7,231 nt of DNA from the NCBI GenBank assembly GCA_927911235.1, contig CAKMOY010000181.1:1-7231 (forward strand), in the 5' to 3' direction. Under the pieces are notes generated by a model. The model saw only the letters and a program-made list of their open reading frames with translations, had not been told where the DNA came from and ran no database searches. Of the stretch, positions 1 through 6,817 are shown piece by piece (the first letter of the stretch is position 1; each line of letters begins with the position of its first letter). The position numbers and the translations under genes are program-made. Origin of the DNA: an uncultured Moraxella sp. GTDB taxonomy: Bacteria; Pseudomonadota; Gammaproteobacteria; Pseudomonadales; Moraxellaceae.

Positions 1-65
1 ATAGTGGTGTGGAAGCATGGTGACATGTGTAGCTAACCAATACTAATTGCTCGTTTGGCTTGACT
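1..65 (+). rRNA. rrl: 23S ribosomal RNA, 3' end (partial)
   Basis: This is the last part of domain VI of 23S rRNA, cut off by the left window edge. The core agctaacc-aatactaatt followed by ggcttgact corresponds to the conserved 3' end of gammaproteobacterial 23S, which in E. coli reads agctaaccggtactaatg then gaggcttaacc. The mature 3' end is placed after ttgact, because that segment normally pairs with the 5' end of 23S. The exact end could be off by a few bases. A 5S gene and a terminator follow, so this is the distal end of an rRNA operon on the plus strand. Confidence 0.93.
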
Positions 66-193
66 ATACAACGCCTTAAAGTGTGTTGTTAGTTATTCTG
101 ATTTTATATCACCTTGATTTAGTTCAATTTTATTTGCTTTACTTAATATCTTATATGATATAAGTATATCAGACCATTCCTCTATCCCCTTTT
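66..193 (+). other. 23S-5S internal transcribed spacer
   Basis: This is an AT-rich spacer of about 128 bases between the two rRNAs, with no tRNA-like cloverleaf. It holds two small hairpins: acaacgc (68-74) against gtgttgt (83-89), with one G-U pair, and cttatat (150-156) against atataag (158-164). The first lies directly after the 23S end and could be part of the precursor processing stem. That role is inferred from position only. Confidence 0.7.
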
Positions 194-307
194 GCTGACG
201 ATTATAGCTTGTTTGGTCCCCACCTGATCCCTTCCCGAACTCAGAAGTGAAACAACAATACGCCAATGATAGTGTGGTTCTCCATGTGAAAGTAGGTCAT
301 CGTTAGC
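194..307 (+). rRNA. rrf: 5S ribosomal RNA
   Basis: The gene is recognised by the conserved 5S core: tggtccccacctgatccc, then ttcccgaactcagaagtgaaac, then gccaatgatagtgtgg, and a 3' segment containing agtaggtcatcg. The terminal helix I closes properly, with gctgacgat (194-202) pairing with atcgttagc (299-307) through one G-U pair. The length of about 114 bases fits a bacterial 5S. It is co-transcribed with the upstream 23S and is followed within 15 bases by the operon terminator. Ends are good to within one or two bases. Confidence 0.95.
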
Positions 308-320
308 TCCTTTTTCCTAT

Positions 321-348
321 ACCCCCTCGCAATCGTGAGGGGGTTTTT
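321..348 (+). terminator. Rho-independent terminator of the rRNA operon
   Basis: A ten-base-pair stem, accccctcgc (321-330) against gtgagggggt (335-344) with one G-T pair, has a four-base loop and a run of five T (344-348). It is GC-rich in an AT-rich setting and sits 13 bases after the 5S, so it should end the rRNA transcript. Confidence 0.93.
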
Positions 349-367
349 ATTTGGCTTACATTCTTAC

Positions 368-395
368 TTTACTTTTTTTCTGTATGACTTATAAT
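368..395 (+). promoter_or_regulatory. Putative sigma-70 promoter of the transporter gene
   Basis: A perfect -10 box TATAAT (390-395) lies 16 bases after a TTTACT -35-like box (368-373). Transcription would start near 402, giving a leader of about 20 bases before the ATG at 421. It comes after the rRNA terminator, which supports an independent promoter. The -35 assignment is less certain than the -10. Confidence 0.55.
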
Positions 396-420
396 TCTAT
401 TTTTGTGAATAGATTGTCGT

Positions 421-1329
421 ATGTTAAAGTTTATTGCTCGTCATAGTACTATTTTTATGCCATTTTGTGCATTGATTGGATTTTTATTCCCTCAATTATC
501 AAATGCGGTATTGCCTTTTTTACCCCAAGTTTTATTCTTTTTGATGTTTTTTACTTTGTTGGGGATTGACCAAAAAGCATTGTTAAAAAAAATCTCTAGT
601 TTGTCCGTTTGGTTTTTTGCCATTTTTCAGGCAGGGATTTTTTGTGCGTTTGTTACAGCGATTGCCTATATTTTTGGGGCTCGTGGTGATTTGCTATTGG
701 CAATTTCGGCTTTGGGGGCGACTGCACCATTATTTGGTAGTGGTGCGATTGTCAATGCGGTTGGATTTGATGCATTGCTTGCGATGGCAAAAACCATTTC
801 GGCAACTTTGGTTATGCCTTTGACTTTGTTGGTTGTGCTTTGGGTGCTGGGGGCATCTGGAGCTACCTTGGATTTTGCGTTATATTTTCAGCGTTTGTTA
901 ATTTATATTGTTGCACCGATGGCTTTGGCGGTTGTGGTTCGGCAAGTTGTGCCATGTGATTTTTTTAGCAAAATTTATCCAAAAGTAGGTCAATTTAATG
1001 TGATTTTGTTGTTGTCATTTCCATTAGGTTTGGTCGGTGGTTTTCGTGCGACTTTTGACAAAAGTCCGTTACAGTCGTTATTATTGTTATTATTGGCGTG
1101 CGTTTTGGCGTTTACTTTTTATTTTGGGGCGTATTTTTTGTATTTGAAAAAGGGTCGTGAGATTGCGATTATTTCGGCGTTGGTGTGCGGTGGTCGCAAT
1201 GTGTTATTGACTTATACCATTGCTATGCCGTTTTTGGGGGCGTGGTTCTTACCTTTGATTGGGGCGTTGCAATTGCCGATGTTTTCGTTGCCATTGCTTG
1301 GTAAAATGATGGCAAAAAAAATCCCTTAA
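421..1329 (+). CDS. BASS-like integral membrane transporter (bile acid:sodium symporter superfamily)
   Basis: This 302-residue protein is almost entirely hydrophobic, with about ten predicted membrane helices at roughly residues 11-27, 33-48, 62-85, 91-113, 118-145, 157-175, 190-207, 218-240, 248-270 and 273-293. That number and length fit the BASS/ACR3 fold. A Gly-Gly-Arg-Asn motif at 257-260, inside a late helix, resembles the G-x-R-N element of BASS proteins. A GATAPLFGSG stretch at 99-108 sits where these proteins have a small-residue, helix-breaking segment. Members carry bile acids, pantoate, other organic anions or arsenite. The substrate cannot be read from this sequence. No clear Shine-Dalgarno precedes the ATG, but the promoter spacing supports this start. 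It is a single-gene unit between the rRNA terminator and a small unknown gene. The family call is moderately sure and the function is unknown. Confidence 0.75.
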   Translation: MLKFIARHSTIFMPFCALIGFLFPQLSNAVLPFLPQVLFFLMFFTLLGIDQKALLKKISSLSVWFFAIFQAGIFCAFVTAIAYIFGARGDLLLAISALGATAPLFGSGAIVNAVGFDALLAMAKTISATLVMPLTLLVVLWVLGASGATLDFALYFQRLLIYIVAPMALAVVVRQVVPCDFFSKIYPKVGQFNVILLLSFPLGLVGGFRATFDKSPLQSLLLLLLACVLAFTFYFGAYFLYLKKGREIAIISALVCGGRNVLLTYTIAMPFLGAWFLPLIGALQLPMFSLPLLGKMMAKKIP

Positions 1330-1433
1330 AAGTTACCCATTCACAACATAAATGCGTTAAATTTGCAATGGATTTTTTTAACGGTTACTTTAAAATAAAG
1401 TTAATTTTTAACCAACAATTTTAAGAAAAACCG

Positions 1434-1637
1434 ATGAGTATTGACACCAAACAAGATATTTTTCAAGCATTGATTAGCAATCATGAACTACAACGTGATT
1501 TGTGCAAAAAAATTGATGATTTTGTCAAAAATGATGATTTAAAGAATGCCAAAAAAATCTTGGACAAAGATTTGCAACAGCGTCTTGGTTCGCTTTATCA
1601 AGTGGAACACGCAGAATTTGAAAAAAATAACACATAA
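1434..1637 (+). CDS. Small hypothetical protein (67 aa)
   Basis: This gene encodes a 67-residue, highly charged protein rich in Lys, Asp, Gln and Leu, with no signal peptide and no membrane helix. Residues about 17-65 look strongly helical and amphipathic, so it is probably a small cytoplasmic helical-bundle protein. A single Cys is present at about position 24. I do not recognise a family. Support for its being real comes from the lack of a competing frame, a plausible though weak purine-rich ribosome site (taagaaa) 7-8 bases before the ATG, and a terminator hairpin 20 bases after the stop codon. A weak promoter-like TTGCAA (1363-1368) to TACTTT (1386-1391) with 17-base spacing lies upstream. 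Function is unknown. Confidence 0.6.
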   Translation: MSIDTKQDIFQALISNHELQRDLCKKIDDFVKNDDLKNAKKILDKDLQQRLGSLYQVEHAEFEKNNT

Positions 1638-1657
1638 TGTTGCGATAAATTTTTGAC

Positions 1658-1686
1658 AAAATCCATTGTTTTTAATGGGTTTTTTA
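1658..1686. terminator. Rho-independent terminator between convergent genes
   Basis: The stem aaaatccatt (1658-1667) pairs with aatgggtttt (1674-1683) through a T-G pair and a six-base loop, and continues into a T run on the plus strand. It ends the 67-aa gene. It lies a few bases beyond the stop codon of the convergent MAPEG gene, and on the minus strand the stem is followed by tttt, so it may work in both directions, though more weakly on that side. Confidence 0.75.
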
Positions 1687-1689
1687 TTT

Positions 1690-2102
1690 TTAACTCATGC
1701 GAATGACAATGTAAAATAAAAATAACGGACAAGCAAAACCCACCGCCCATAATACAGAACGCAAAGTAGCCCAGTTTGCCATGTATGCCAAGCCGTACAG
1801 TATGCGTAAAATCACGTACAACCAAGCGACTTTGCTCACGATGACCGTTGGCACAAAAAACAGCAAAGCGATGATAACCGATGCCAAAAAAATTGGCAAG
1901 GTTTCGTAACTGTTTTGTTGTGCCGCATTGGCACGACTGGCGATGCCTGTGGTTTTTGCCAAAAATTCTCGTGGATTTTCGTTGTCTTTGGTTTAAACTC
2001 TGCAAAAAATTTGGCAAGATAGGCAAAAAACATTGGTAAAATACTGGCAATTATCATCGCCCAAATAATGCTGTCGTTGGTCGCTGGTAACCATGCTCCC
2101 AT
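1690..2102 (-). pseudogene. MAPEG-family membrane protein, broken by a one-base frameshift
   Basis: Two overlapping minus-strand frames together encode one MAPEG protein (membrane-associated eicosanoid/glutathione metabolism family). The first part, from the ATG at 2102, gives helix 1 and about 39 residues. The rest, through the stop at 1690, is in the next frame. One missing base near 1984-1990 (an A or G in cca-aag-aca on the coding strand) explains the break. Restoring it gives a 137-residue protein reading KPKDNENPREFLAKTTG across the join, which is a normal length. The family motif R-x-x-A-x-x-N-x-x-E lies at about 57-67 (RANAAQQNSYE), and four membrane helices are visible. A good ribosome site, AAAAAGG, lies 8 bases before the start. 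It is 20 bases downstream of the OsmC gene and probably co-transcribed with it. The enzymatic activity of bacterial members is mostly unknown. The break may be a real mutation or a sequence error. Confidence 0.85.
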
Positions 2103-2122
2103 GTGAATATCCTTTTTATTTT

Positions 2123-2533
2123 TTACACTTCAATAATTTGGTAATTGTGGGTGATTTTTACGCCACCATTTTCTAGCATACGGCTGGCTGAGCAGTATTT
2201 TTCGGCGGACAATTCTACTGCTTTTTTGACTTGGGCTTCTTTGATATCTGTGCCTTTGATGATAAAATGCAGATGAATGTCGGTAAATACCGCAGGTATG
2301 CTGTCGGCACGGTTGGCGGTGAGTTCGCATTGTACATCGGCAACATTTTGGCGAGATTTTTGTAAAATGCTCACCACGTCATAGCTGGCACAGCCACCTA
2401 GCCCCATCAAAATCAGCTCCATTGGCTTTGCCCCAAGTTGTTGGGCAGAGTCTATGATGACTTTGTTGCCTGTTTCGGTGGTTGCTTCAAAGTTGATGAC
2501 TTCGTTTTTTAGCCATGTGACGGTTGCTTTCAT
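2123..2533 (-). CDS. OsmC/Ohr family protein, YhfA-like
   Basis: This 136-residue protein belongs to the OsmC/Ohr superfamily and is closest by eye to the YhfA subgroup. The family's two redox cysteines are present: Cys48 in the LMGLGGCASYDVV segment and Cys114 in EKYCSASRML. In characterised relatives these reduce organic hydroperoxides using lipoyl or other thiols. YhfA-type proteins themselves are poorly characterised, so peroxidase activity is inferred. It is cytoplasmic, with no signal peptide. The start at 2533 is preferred over an ATG at 2641 in the same frame, because a strong ribosome site (AAGGAAAA) lies just before 2533, the promoter lies between the two ATGs, and YhfA proteins begin at this point (KATVTW). 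It is the first gene of a two-gene unit with the MAPEG gene, and both families are linked to detoxification or redox chemistry. Confidence 0.9.
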   Translation of the reverse strand: MKATVTWLKNEVINFEATTETGNKVIIDSAQQLGAKPMELILMGLGGCASYDVVSILQKSRQNVADVQCELTANRADSIPAVFTDIHLHFIIKGTDIKEAQVKKAVELSAEKYCSASRMLENGGVKITHNYQIIEV

Positions 2534-2572
2534 GGTGATTTTCCTTTTTTTTAACATTTTGTTTAATAAATG

Positions 2573-2601
2573 AATATAAGGATTTTGGTTGTTAAAATCA
2601 A
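2573..2601 (-). promoter_or_regulatory. Sigma-70 promoter of the osmC-MAPEG unit
   Basis: On the minus strand TTGATT (plus positions 2596-2601) is followed after exactly 17 bases by TATATT (2573-2578). Transcription would start near 2566, leaving a leader of about 33 bases before the ATG at 2533 that contains the ribosome site at about 2541-2547. Matches to consensus are 4 of 6 and 5 of 6. Confidence 0.7.
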
Positions 2602-2789
2602 TGATTTTTTGGATTTTTTGTGTTGAAACAAATTTTAGCAAAAAATGTTACACTTTTGGTTAAAAAACTGGTTTAATAGACAGTAAGAATGACAGTGATG
2701 ACATTGTCCATGTTTTTATTATGAATTAAATTATTTCACAGTTTTTCAACTTGAACAAAGGTTTATTTTAATATGCTGACTTAAACTTA

Positions 2790-2910
2790 GAACCTGTATT
2801 CATAACGTTTTTGCAATGAAAAGCAAGATTTAGCCATCTTCATGCAAAAGCAATAAATGTTTATTAAAAACCTGTAAAATTTTACTACGTAATGTTGTGA
2901 ATACAGGTTC
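2790..2910. mobile_element. 121-bp MITE with IS5-like ends and TTA target duplication
   Basis: The element begins gaacctgtattcataac (2790-2806) and ends gttgtgaatacaggttc (2894-2910). These are inverted copies of each other, 17 bases with a single mismatch. The three bases on each side are identical, TTA at 2787-2789 and TTA at 2911-2913, as expected for the target duplication of many IS5-family elements. The interior is AT-rich and has no reading frame, so it is non-autonomous and would need a transposase supplied elsewhere. It sits in the 451-base gap between the divergently transcribed osmC gene and rppH, ending 74 bases before the rppH start. The rest of that gap (2602-2786) shows nothing I can support beyond AT-rich sequence. 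Confidence 0.8.
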
Positions 2911-2984
2911 TTATTTATCGTCAAAAAAACTTGATAATGTGATTGCCTGTCAAATTTTTAATGTAAAATTGAAGGTAATTCGTC

Positions 2985-3491
2985 ATGATAGATGCAGATG
3001 GCTTTAGAGCCAATGTTGGTATCATCTTGGCAAATACATATGGACAAGTCCTGTGGGCAAAGCGTGTCGGTCATGATGCGTGGCAGTTTCCACAGGGCGG
3101 TATTCATTTTGGTGAAACGCCTGTTGATGCAATGTATCGTGAGCTGTGGGAAGAGGTCGGTTTGTACCCTGAACACGTTCGCTTGTTGTCGCAGACGCAA
3201 GATTGGCTTAGGTATCGTTTGCCAAAGCGTTTTATCCGTCAGGGTCAAAATCCGATGTGTATTGGGCAAAAACAAAAATGGTTTTTGCTTCAGCTAGATG
3301 AAAAAAATACAGAGTTTATCCGTTTTGATACGGCAAAGCCCGAGTTTGAAGAATGGCAATGGGTGAGTTATTGGTATCCGTTAAACAAGGTGGTGGCATT
3401 TAAACGCAATGTTTATCGCCGTGCGTTGTTTGAGTTGTCGCCAAATTTGCCATTAAAACCTGAGCTGATTTTGCCAAAATCATCTTTGTAA
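2985..3491 (+). CDS. rppH: RNA pyrophosphohydrolase RppH (Nudix)
   Basis: This 168-residue Nudix hydrolase removes pyrophosphate from the triphosphorylated 5' end of mRNA. That leaves a 5' monophosphate and starts RNase E-dependent decay in the cytoplasm. The N-terminus [17 protein letters not shown] matches the RppH family start. The Nudix box G-x5-E-x7-R-E-x-x-E-E-x-G runs from Gly38 to Gly59, with the metal-binding Arg52-Glu53 and Glu56-Glu57 intact. RppH-typical segments follow: [13 protein letters not shown], and [13 protein letters not shown] in mid-protein. A good ribosome site, gaagg (2971-2975), lies 9 bases before the ATG. Length agrees with E. coli RppH (about 176 residues). No clean promoter was found. 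The gene stands alone and ends in a terminator hairpin. Confidence 0.96.
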   Translation: MIDADGFRANVGIILANTYGQVLWAKRVGHDAWQFPQGGIHFGETPVDAMYRELWEEVGLYPEHVRLLSQTQDWLRYRLPKRFIRQGQNPMCIGQKQKWFLLQLDEKNTEFIRFDTAKPEFEEWQWVSYWYPLNKVVAFKRNVYRRALFELSPNLPLKPELILPKSSL

Positions 3492-3497
3492 GCTTAG

Positions 3498-3528
3498 AAA
3501 AACCCATGTTAATAATGTGGGTTTTTTT
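3498..3528 (+). terminator. Rho-independent terminator after rppH
   Basis: The stem aaaaaccca (3498-3506) pairs with tgggttttt (3518-3526), with weak inner pairs narrowing the loop, and ends in a run of seven T (3522-3528). It starts seven bases after the rppH stop codon. Confidence 0.85.
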
Positions 3529-3552
3529 AATATAAATATGAGGTAGAACACA

Positions 3553-4031
3553 ATGAAAAAATGGTTATTGGTTTTGAGCTTGCCTTTTTTATTAATAGCG
3601 TGCCAAAACTTTCCAATAAAAGTTCAAACTAACAAACAGGAATATGTTGCGATGAAAACCCATACTGTCAAAAGTGATTATTCATTTGATGAAACGTTAC
3701 AGCGTTTGAGCAATGCCTTTGAAAGTAAAGGTATGCAGATTTTGCAAAAATTGACCATCAACAGGCAGCTACCAAAGCGGGACTGAGTATGCAACCTGCC
3801 ACGGTGATTGTGTTTGGCAATCCTAAGGCGGGTACGCCTTTGATGCAAAAAGACCCAACATTCGCTTTGCAGTTGCCTTTAAAAGTGTTGGTAACGCAAG
3901 TGAATGGTGAGGTTTTGGTCAGTTTTTATGATACCAAAGCGATGGTTGATGGAACAAAGATTGATTTTAGCGAGGTGCAAAACACGTTGGCGAATGTGGA
4001 AGGATTGATTAAAAAAGTGGTGCAAGAATAA
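3553..4031 (+). pseudogene. DUF302-family lipoprotein, broken by a one-base frameshift
   Basis: Two plus-strand frames, 3553-3786 and the frame ending at 4031, together encode one DUF302 lipoprotein of about 159 residues. The N-terminus is a lipoprotein signal peptide with lipobox L-I-A-Cys17, so the mature protein would be lipid-anchored in the cell envelope. The DUF302 part starts at KSDYSFDETLQRL and, after the shift, includes the family hallmark VFGNPKAGTPLMQ. Adding one base in the T4 run at 3740-3743 restores KGMQIFAKIDHQQAATKAGLS across the join, the usual DUF302 sequence. A base added in the nearby A5 run at 3746-3750 would also restore frame but fits less well. Ribosome site gagg (3540-3543) lies 9 bases before the ATG. 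The molecular function of DUF302 is unsettled. This may be a real pseudogene or a homopolymer error. Confidence 0.85.
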
Positions 4032-4098
4032 GTATCCGTATCAGTGCGTTGTTGTGCTTGTGATAACAATGCTTATTATATGAAAGTGTTAGTGATGT

Positions 4099-4130
4099 AA
4101 ACAATACGACATTTTGTGTCGTATTGTTTT
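4099..4130 (+). terminator. Rho-independent terminator after the DUF302 gene
   Basis: A perfect 13-base-pair stem, aaacaatacgaca-type arm (4099-4111) against tgtcgtattgttt-type arm (4117-4129), has a five-base loop and a T tail. It separates the DUF302 gene from cas3 and is near-symmetrical, so it might also work on the other strand. Confidence 0.85.
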
Positions 4131-4140
4131 ATGTTCTGTC

Positions 4141-4169
4141 TTGTTAATTTGCTAAAAATCAGTTAGGCT
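4141..4169 (+). promoter_or_regulatory. Possible cas3 promoter
   Basis: TTGTTA (4141-4146) and TAGGCT (4164-4169) are 17 bases apart and lie just after the upstream terminator. The -10 is a weak match. This is the best candidate in the short gap, so the call rests largely on position. Confidence 0.3.
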
Positions 4170-4170
4170 A

Positions 4171-4204
4171 AAAGCCAACAAAATTCATATGAAAAGTTGG
4201 CTTT
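4171..4204 (+). repeat. Inverted repeat or hairpin directly before the cas3 start
   Basis: The arms aaagccaac (4171-4179) and gttggcttt (4196-4204) are perfect inverted copies. They enclose 16 bases that themselves contain the perfect palindrome ttcatatgaa (4184-4193). The repeat ends three bases before the cas3 ATG, and no T run follows, so it is not a typical terminator. It could be an operator or a leader hairpin that limits ribosome access. No Shine-Dalgarno is visible for cas3. Confidence 0.6.
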
Positions 4205-4207
4205 ATT

Positions 4208-6749
4208 ATGACAAAGTATACACAGTTTATCGCTCATGTACGCAAATCGGACAGTGCGGAACAATCAGTCATTGAACATTTAACAGGTACAGCAAAGATT
4301 GCCAAACAATTGGCGGATAAAATCGGCTTGCCATTAAGCGGTGAGTTGATTGGACTTGTTCATGACTTGGGTAAATATAGTGATAAATTTCAAACCTATA
4401 TTAAATCTGCAACAGGGTTATTAAATGCAGATGTTGATGATGAATATGTAGATGCTAAAGGCTTAAAAGGCAAAATTGACCATTCCACCGCAGGCGGACA
4501 ATGGTTGATAGAATCTTTAAAAAAAATACAATTTCAAAACATCAAATCCTAAAGTAACGCAAGAAAACGGTAAGCTACTCTCCGAAATTTTAAGTCTGTG
4601 TGTGGTTTCGCACCATAGTGGCTTGATTGATTTTGTGGATAAAGATGGCAATGCTGTTTTTAAACGTAGAATAGAAACGCTTGAAGAAAAAAGCCATTTT
4701 ATGGAAGCTAAAGCCAAGGCAAGTGAACAAAAGCTGTTTGACATACTTGGCGATGATTGGCAAAGGGCAGTGGTTAAGGAATTTAGTGATGTTTTCAAAC
4801 CATTAAACCATAAATTTAAGAACAACGAACTTTCTCAAATTGAGTTTGATTTTTATACAGGCTTTTTGGTGCGTGTGCTGTTTAGTTGTTTGATTGAAGC
4901 TGACCGCAGTAATAGCATTGCTTTTGAGTATCCAAAACTAAGTCATGAATTAGAACTGCGTCAGCCAAACTGGGAAATTGCCATAAATAAGGTTGAACAG
5001 CGTTATCAGAATTTTGCTCAAACTGCCGATTTACAACCCATTAACACCCAGCGAAATTTAATCGCCCAAACTTGTCTTGATAATGCCCAAAAACCACAAG
5101 GGATTTTTAGCTTAACCGTGCCAACAGGTGGCGGTAAAACGCTTGCCAGTTTACGTTTTGCTCTTCATCATGCCAAACAACATCACCTTGAGCGGATTAT
5201 TTTTATCATACCATTTACCAGTATTATCGAGCAAAATGCCCTTGAAGTGCGAAAAATTTTGGAAGATGAAGGTTTTGATGGCAGTTGGGTGCTTGAACAA
5301 CATTCTAATCTTGAGCCTGATGTGCAAACATGGCAAAGCAAATTGATTGCGGATAATTGGAATGCTCCGATTGTGTTTACTACAATGGTGCAGTTTTTAG
5401 AAAGCTGTTTTGGTGGTGGTACAAAAGGCGTTCGCCGATTACACCAAATGACCAATGCTGTGCTTGTGTTTGATGAAATTCAACTCCTACCGATTAACTG
5501 CTATCATCTTTTTATTAATGCCATAAATTTTTTGGCTGATTATGGCAAAACAACCACGCTGTTATGTACGGCGACACAGCCTGTGCTTGATAAATTAGCT
5601 GACCGATCTGAAGTTAAAAAGCGTGGTTTATTGCACACACCAACCGAGATTATTGGCAATGATGACGCATTAAAAAACCTATTTGATACCTTAAAACGTG
5701 TGGAAATTCATGATAACACGCAAAACACCCTTGAAGATGAGGCGGTTAGTGAGTTTGTGCTTGATAAGTTTAACGAATTTAGTAGCACACTTGTGATTGT
5801 CAATACCAAAGCATGGGCAATGCAAATTTATCAAACACTCAAAGATAAGATTGATGGCGAGGTGATTTTTCATCTTAGTACAGGGCAATGTGCCAAGCAC
5901 CGCAAAGACTTAATCGCTACGATTAAATCACGTTTAAAAAATAACTTACCAACGCTTGTTATTTCTACTCAGCTTATTGAGGCGGGGGTAGATATTTCGT
6001 TTAAATCGGTCGTTCGTTTTTTGGCAGGGCTTGACAGTATTTTACAAGCGTCTGGGCGTTGCAATCGAAATGGTGAATTGGTTGATAATAATAAGCCGAT
6101 TAAAGGACAGGTGTTTGTCATTACGCCAAAAAATGAAAACTTGCGAATGTTGCCAACAATTGAACAAGGTAAAGAAACCATGCAACGGTTATTTTACAAG
6201 TTATCGTTGCCTGAAAATCAAGATAAAAGCCTGTTGCACCCAGAGACGGTAAGAACTTATTTTTCAAATTACTATCAAGACGAAAAACAATACAAAAAAA
6301 TGATATATCCGATTGATAAACAACATAATTTGTTAAATTTACTATCCATTGGAGATGTGGGAGCCAATCAAAATGAACAAAGAGTAAAAGATGGTAGATT
6401 TCCACAGCTTTGGCAGTCTTTTATGACGGCAAGCAAGGTATTTAAGGCGATTGACGCACCAACCAAAGCCATTGTCGTACCATACGGTAAAGAAGGTGTG
6501 GCATTGATTGTGGATTTTTGTGGTGCAACGGCAAAAGATGAAAATTTTTATAAACTCGTGAAAAAGGCTCAAGCGTTTAGTATCAATGTATTTCCATTTA
6601 TGTTTGAGAATTTGGAAAAAGCAGGGGCATTAACACCGATTGGCGATACGGGCGTTATCGTACTTGATGAAAAGTTTTATGATGATGTGATGGGGTTAAA
6701 CCCAAGCGGAAATAGTAAAATGGAATTTTTGAGCTTTGGGGAGTTTTAA
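4208..6749 (+). pseudogene. cas3: CRISPR-associated nuclease-helicase Cas3 (type I-C-like), split by a frameshift
   Basis: Two frames, 4208-4552 and one ending at 6749, encode a single Cas3 of about 846 residues once one A is removed from the A8 tract at 4519-4526. The repaired join reads IESLKKYNFKTSNPK. In type I interference Cas3 is recruited by Cascade and unwinds and degrades target DNA. Residues below are in the repaired protein. The N-terminal HD nuclease has His24, His52-Asp53 (VHDLGK), His92 (DHSTAG) and His135-His136 (SHHSGL), with Asp232 in EADRSN. The superfamily 2 helicase has Walker A PTGGGKT at 305-311, motif II DEIQ at 422-425, TATQ at 454-457, motif V STQLIEAGVDISF near 586-598 and motif VI QASGRCNRNG at 613-622. 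All motifs are intact apart from the frame break. As written, only a 114-residue HD fragment would be made. The GTG at 4602 has no ribosome site. No cas5c, cas8c or cas7 follows within the window, although cas3 usually leads that operon. Confidence 0.9.
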
Positions 6750-6755
6750 GAAAAA

Positions 6756-6788
6756 GGCAACGATAATAGGTGGACTACTATCGTTGCC
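6756..6788 (-). terminator. Hairpin after cas3 with a minus-strand T run
   Basis: Arms ggcaacgata (6756-6765) and tatcgttgcc (6779-6788) pair perfectly, with three further pairs after one mismatch and a five-base loop. On the plus strand no T run follows. On the minus strand the stem is followed directly by TTTTT (plus 6751-6755). It is therefore best read as a terminator for transcription coming from the right, although it could also help end cas3 mRNA. Confidence 0.65.
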
Positions 6789-6794
6789 AAGTGA

Positions 6795-6817
6795 ATATAC
6801 TAATATTCAGCTATAGG
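6795..6817 (+). repeat. Direct repeat, copy 1 (spacer-like copy)
   Basis: The sequence atatactaatat (6795-6806), five bases, then tatagg (6812-6817) recurs at 6909-6930 with a four-base middle. This copy abuts the solo CRISPR repeat, sharing one g, and occupies the position of a spacer on the minus strand. It also lies within the inverted repeat tgaatat-acta-atattca. Confidence 0.6.

Noticed and set aside
1387..1401. Inverted repeat acttta-aaa-taaagt before the 67-aa gene
   Set aside because: Six AT-rich pairs with a three-base loop are expected by chance in this composition, so it is not called an operator.
2534..2641. Upstream in-frame ATG at 2641 that would add 36 residues to the OsmC protein
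   Set aside because: The added part is low-complexity, runs through the TTGATT-TATATT promoter and the strong ribosome site before 2533, and has no family similarity.
2691..2708. Inverted repeat gacagtg/cattgtc in the osmC-rppH gap
   Set aside because: It is only seven pairs with one wobble and no T run or nearby gene end, so it is indistinguishable from chance.
2931..2969. Promoter candidates for rppH: TTGATA (2931-2936), or TTGCCT (2943-2948) with TAAAAT (2964-2969)
   Set aside because: The first has no -10 box at 16-18 bases. The second has a 15-base spacer and would start inside the ribosome site.
3789..4031. ATG at 3789 as an independent 80-residue gene
   Set aside because: It begins in the middle of the DUF302 domain and has no ribosome site. 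The upstream half is found in the adjacent frame.
4602..4604. GTG at 4602 as a separate start for a helicase-only protein
   Set aside because: No ribosome site precedes it. Family-like sequence (NGKLLSEILSLCVV) continues upstream in the same frame to the A8 tract, and it would begin inside the HD domain just before SHHSGL.
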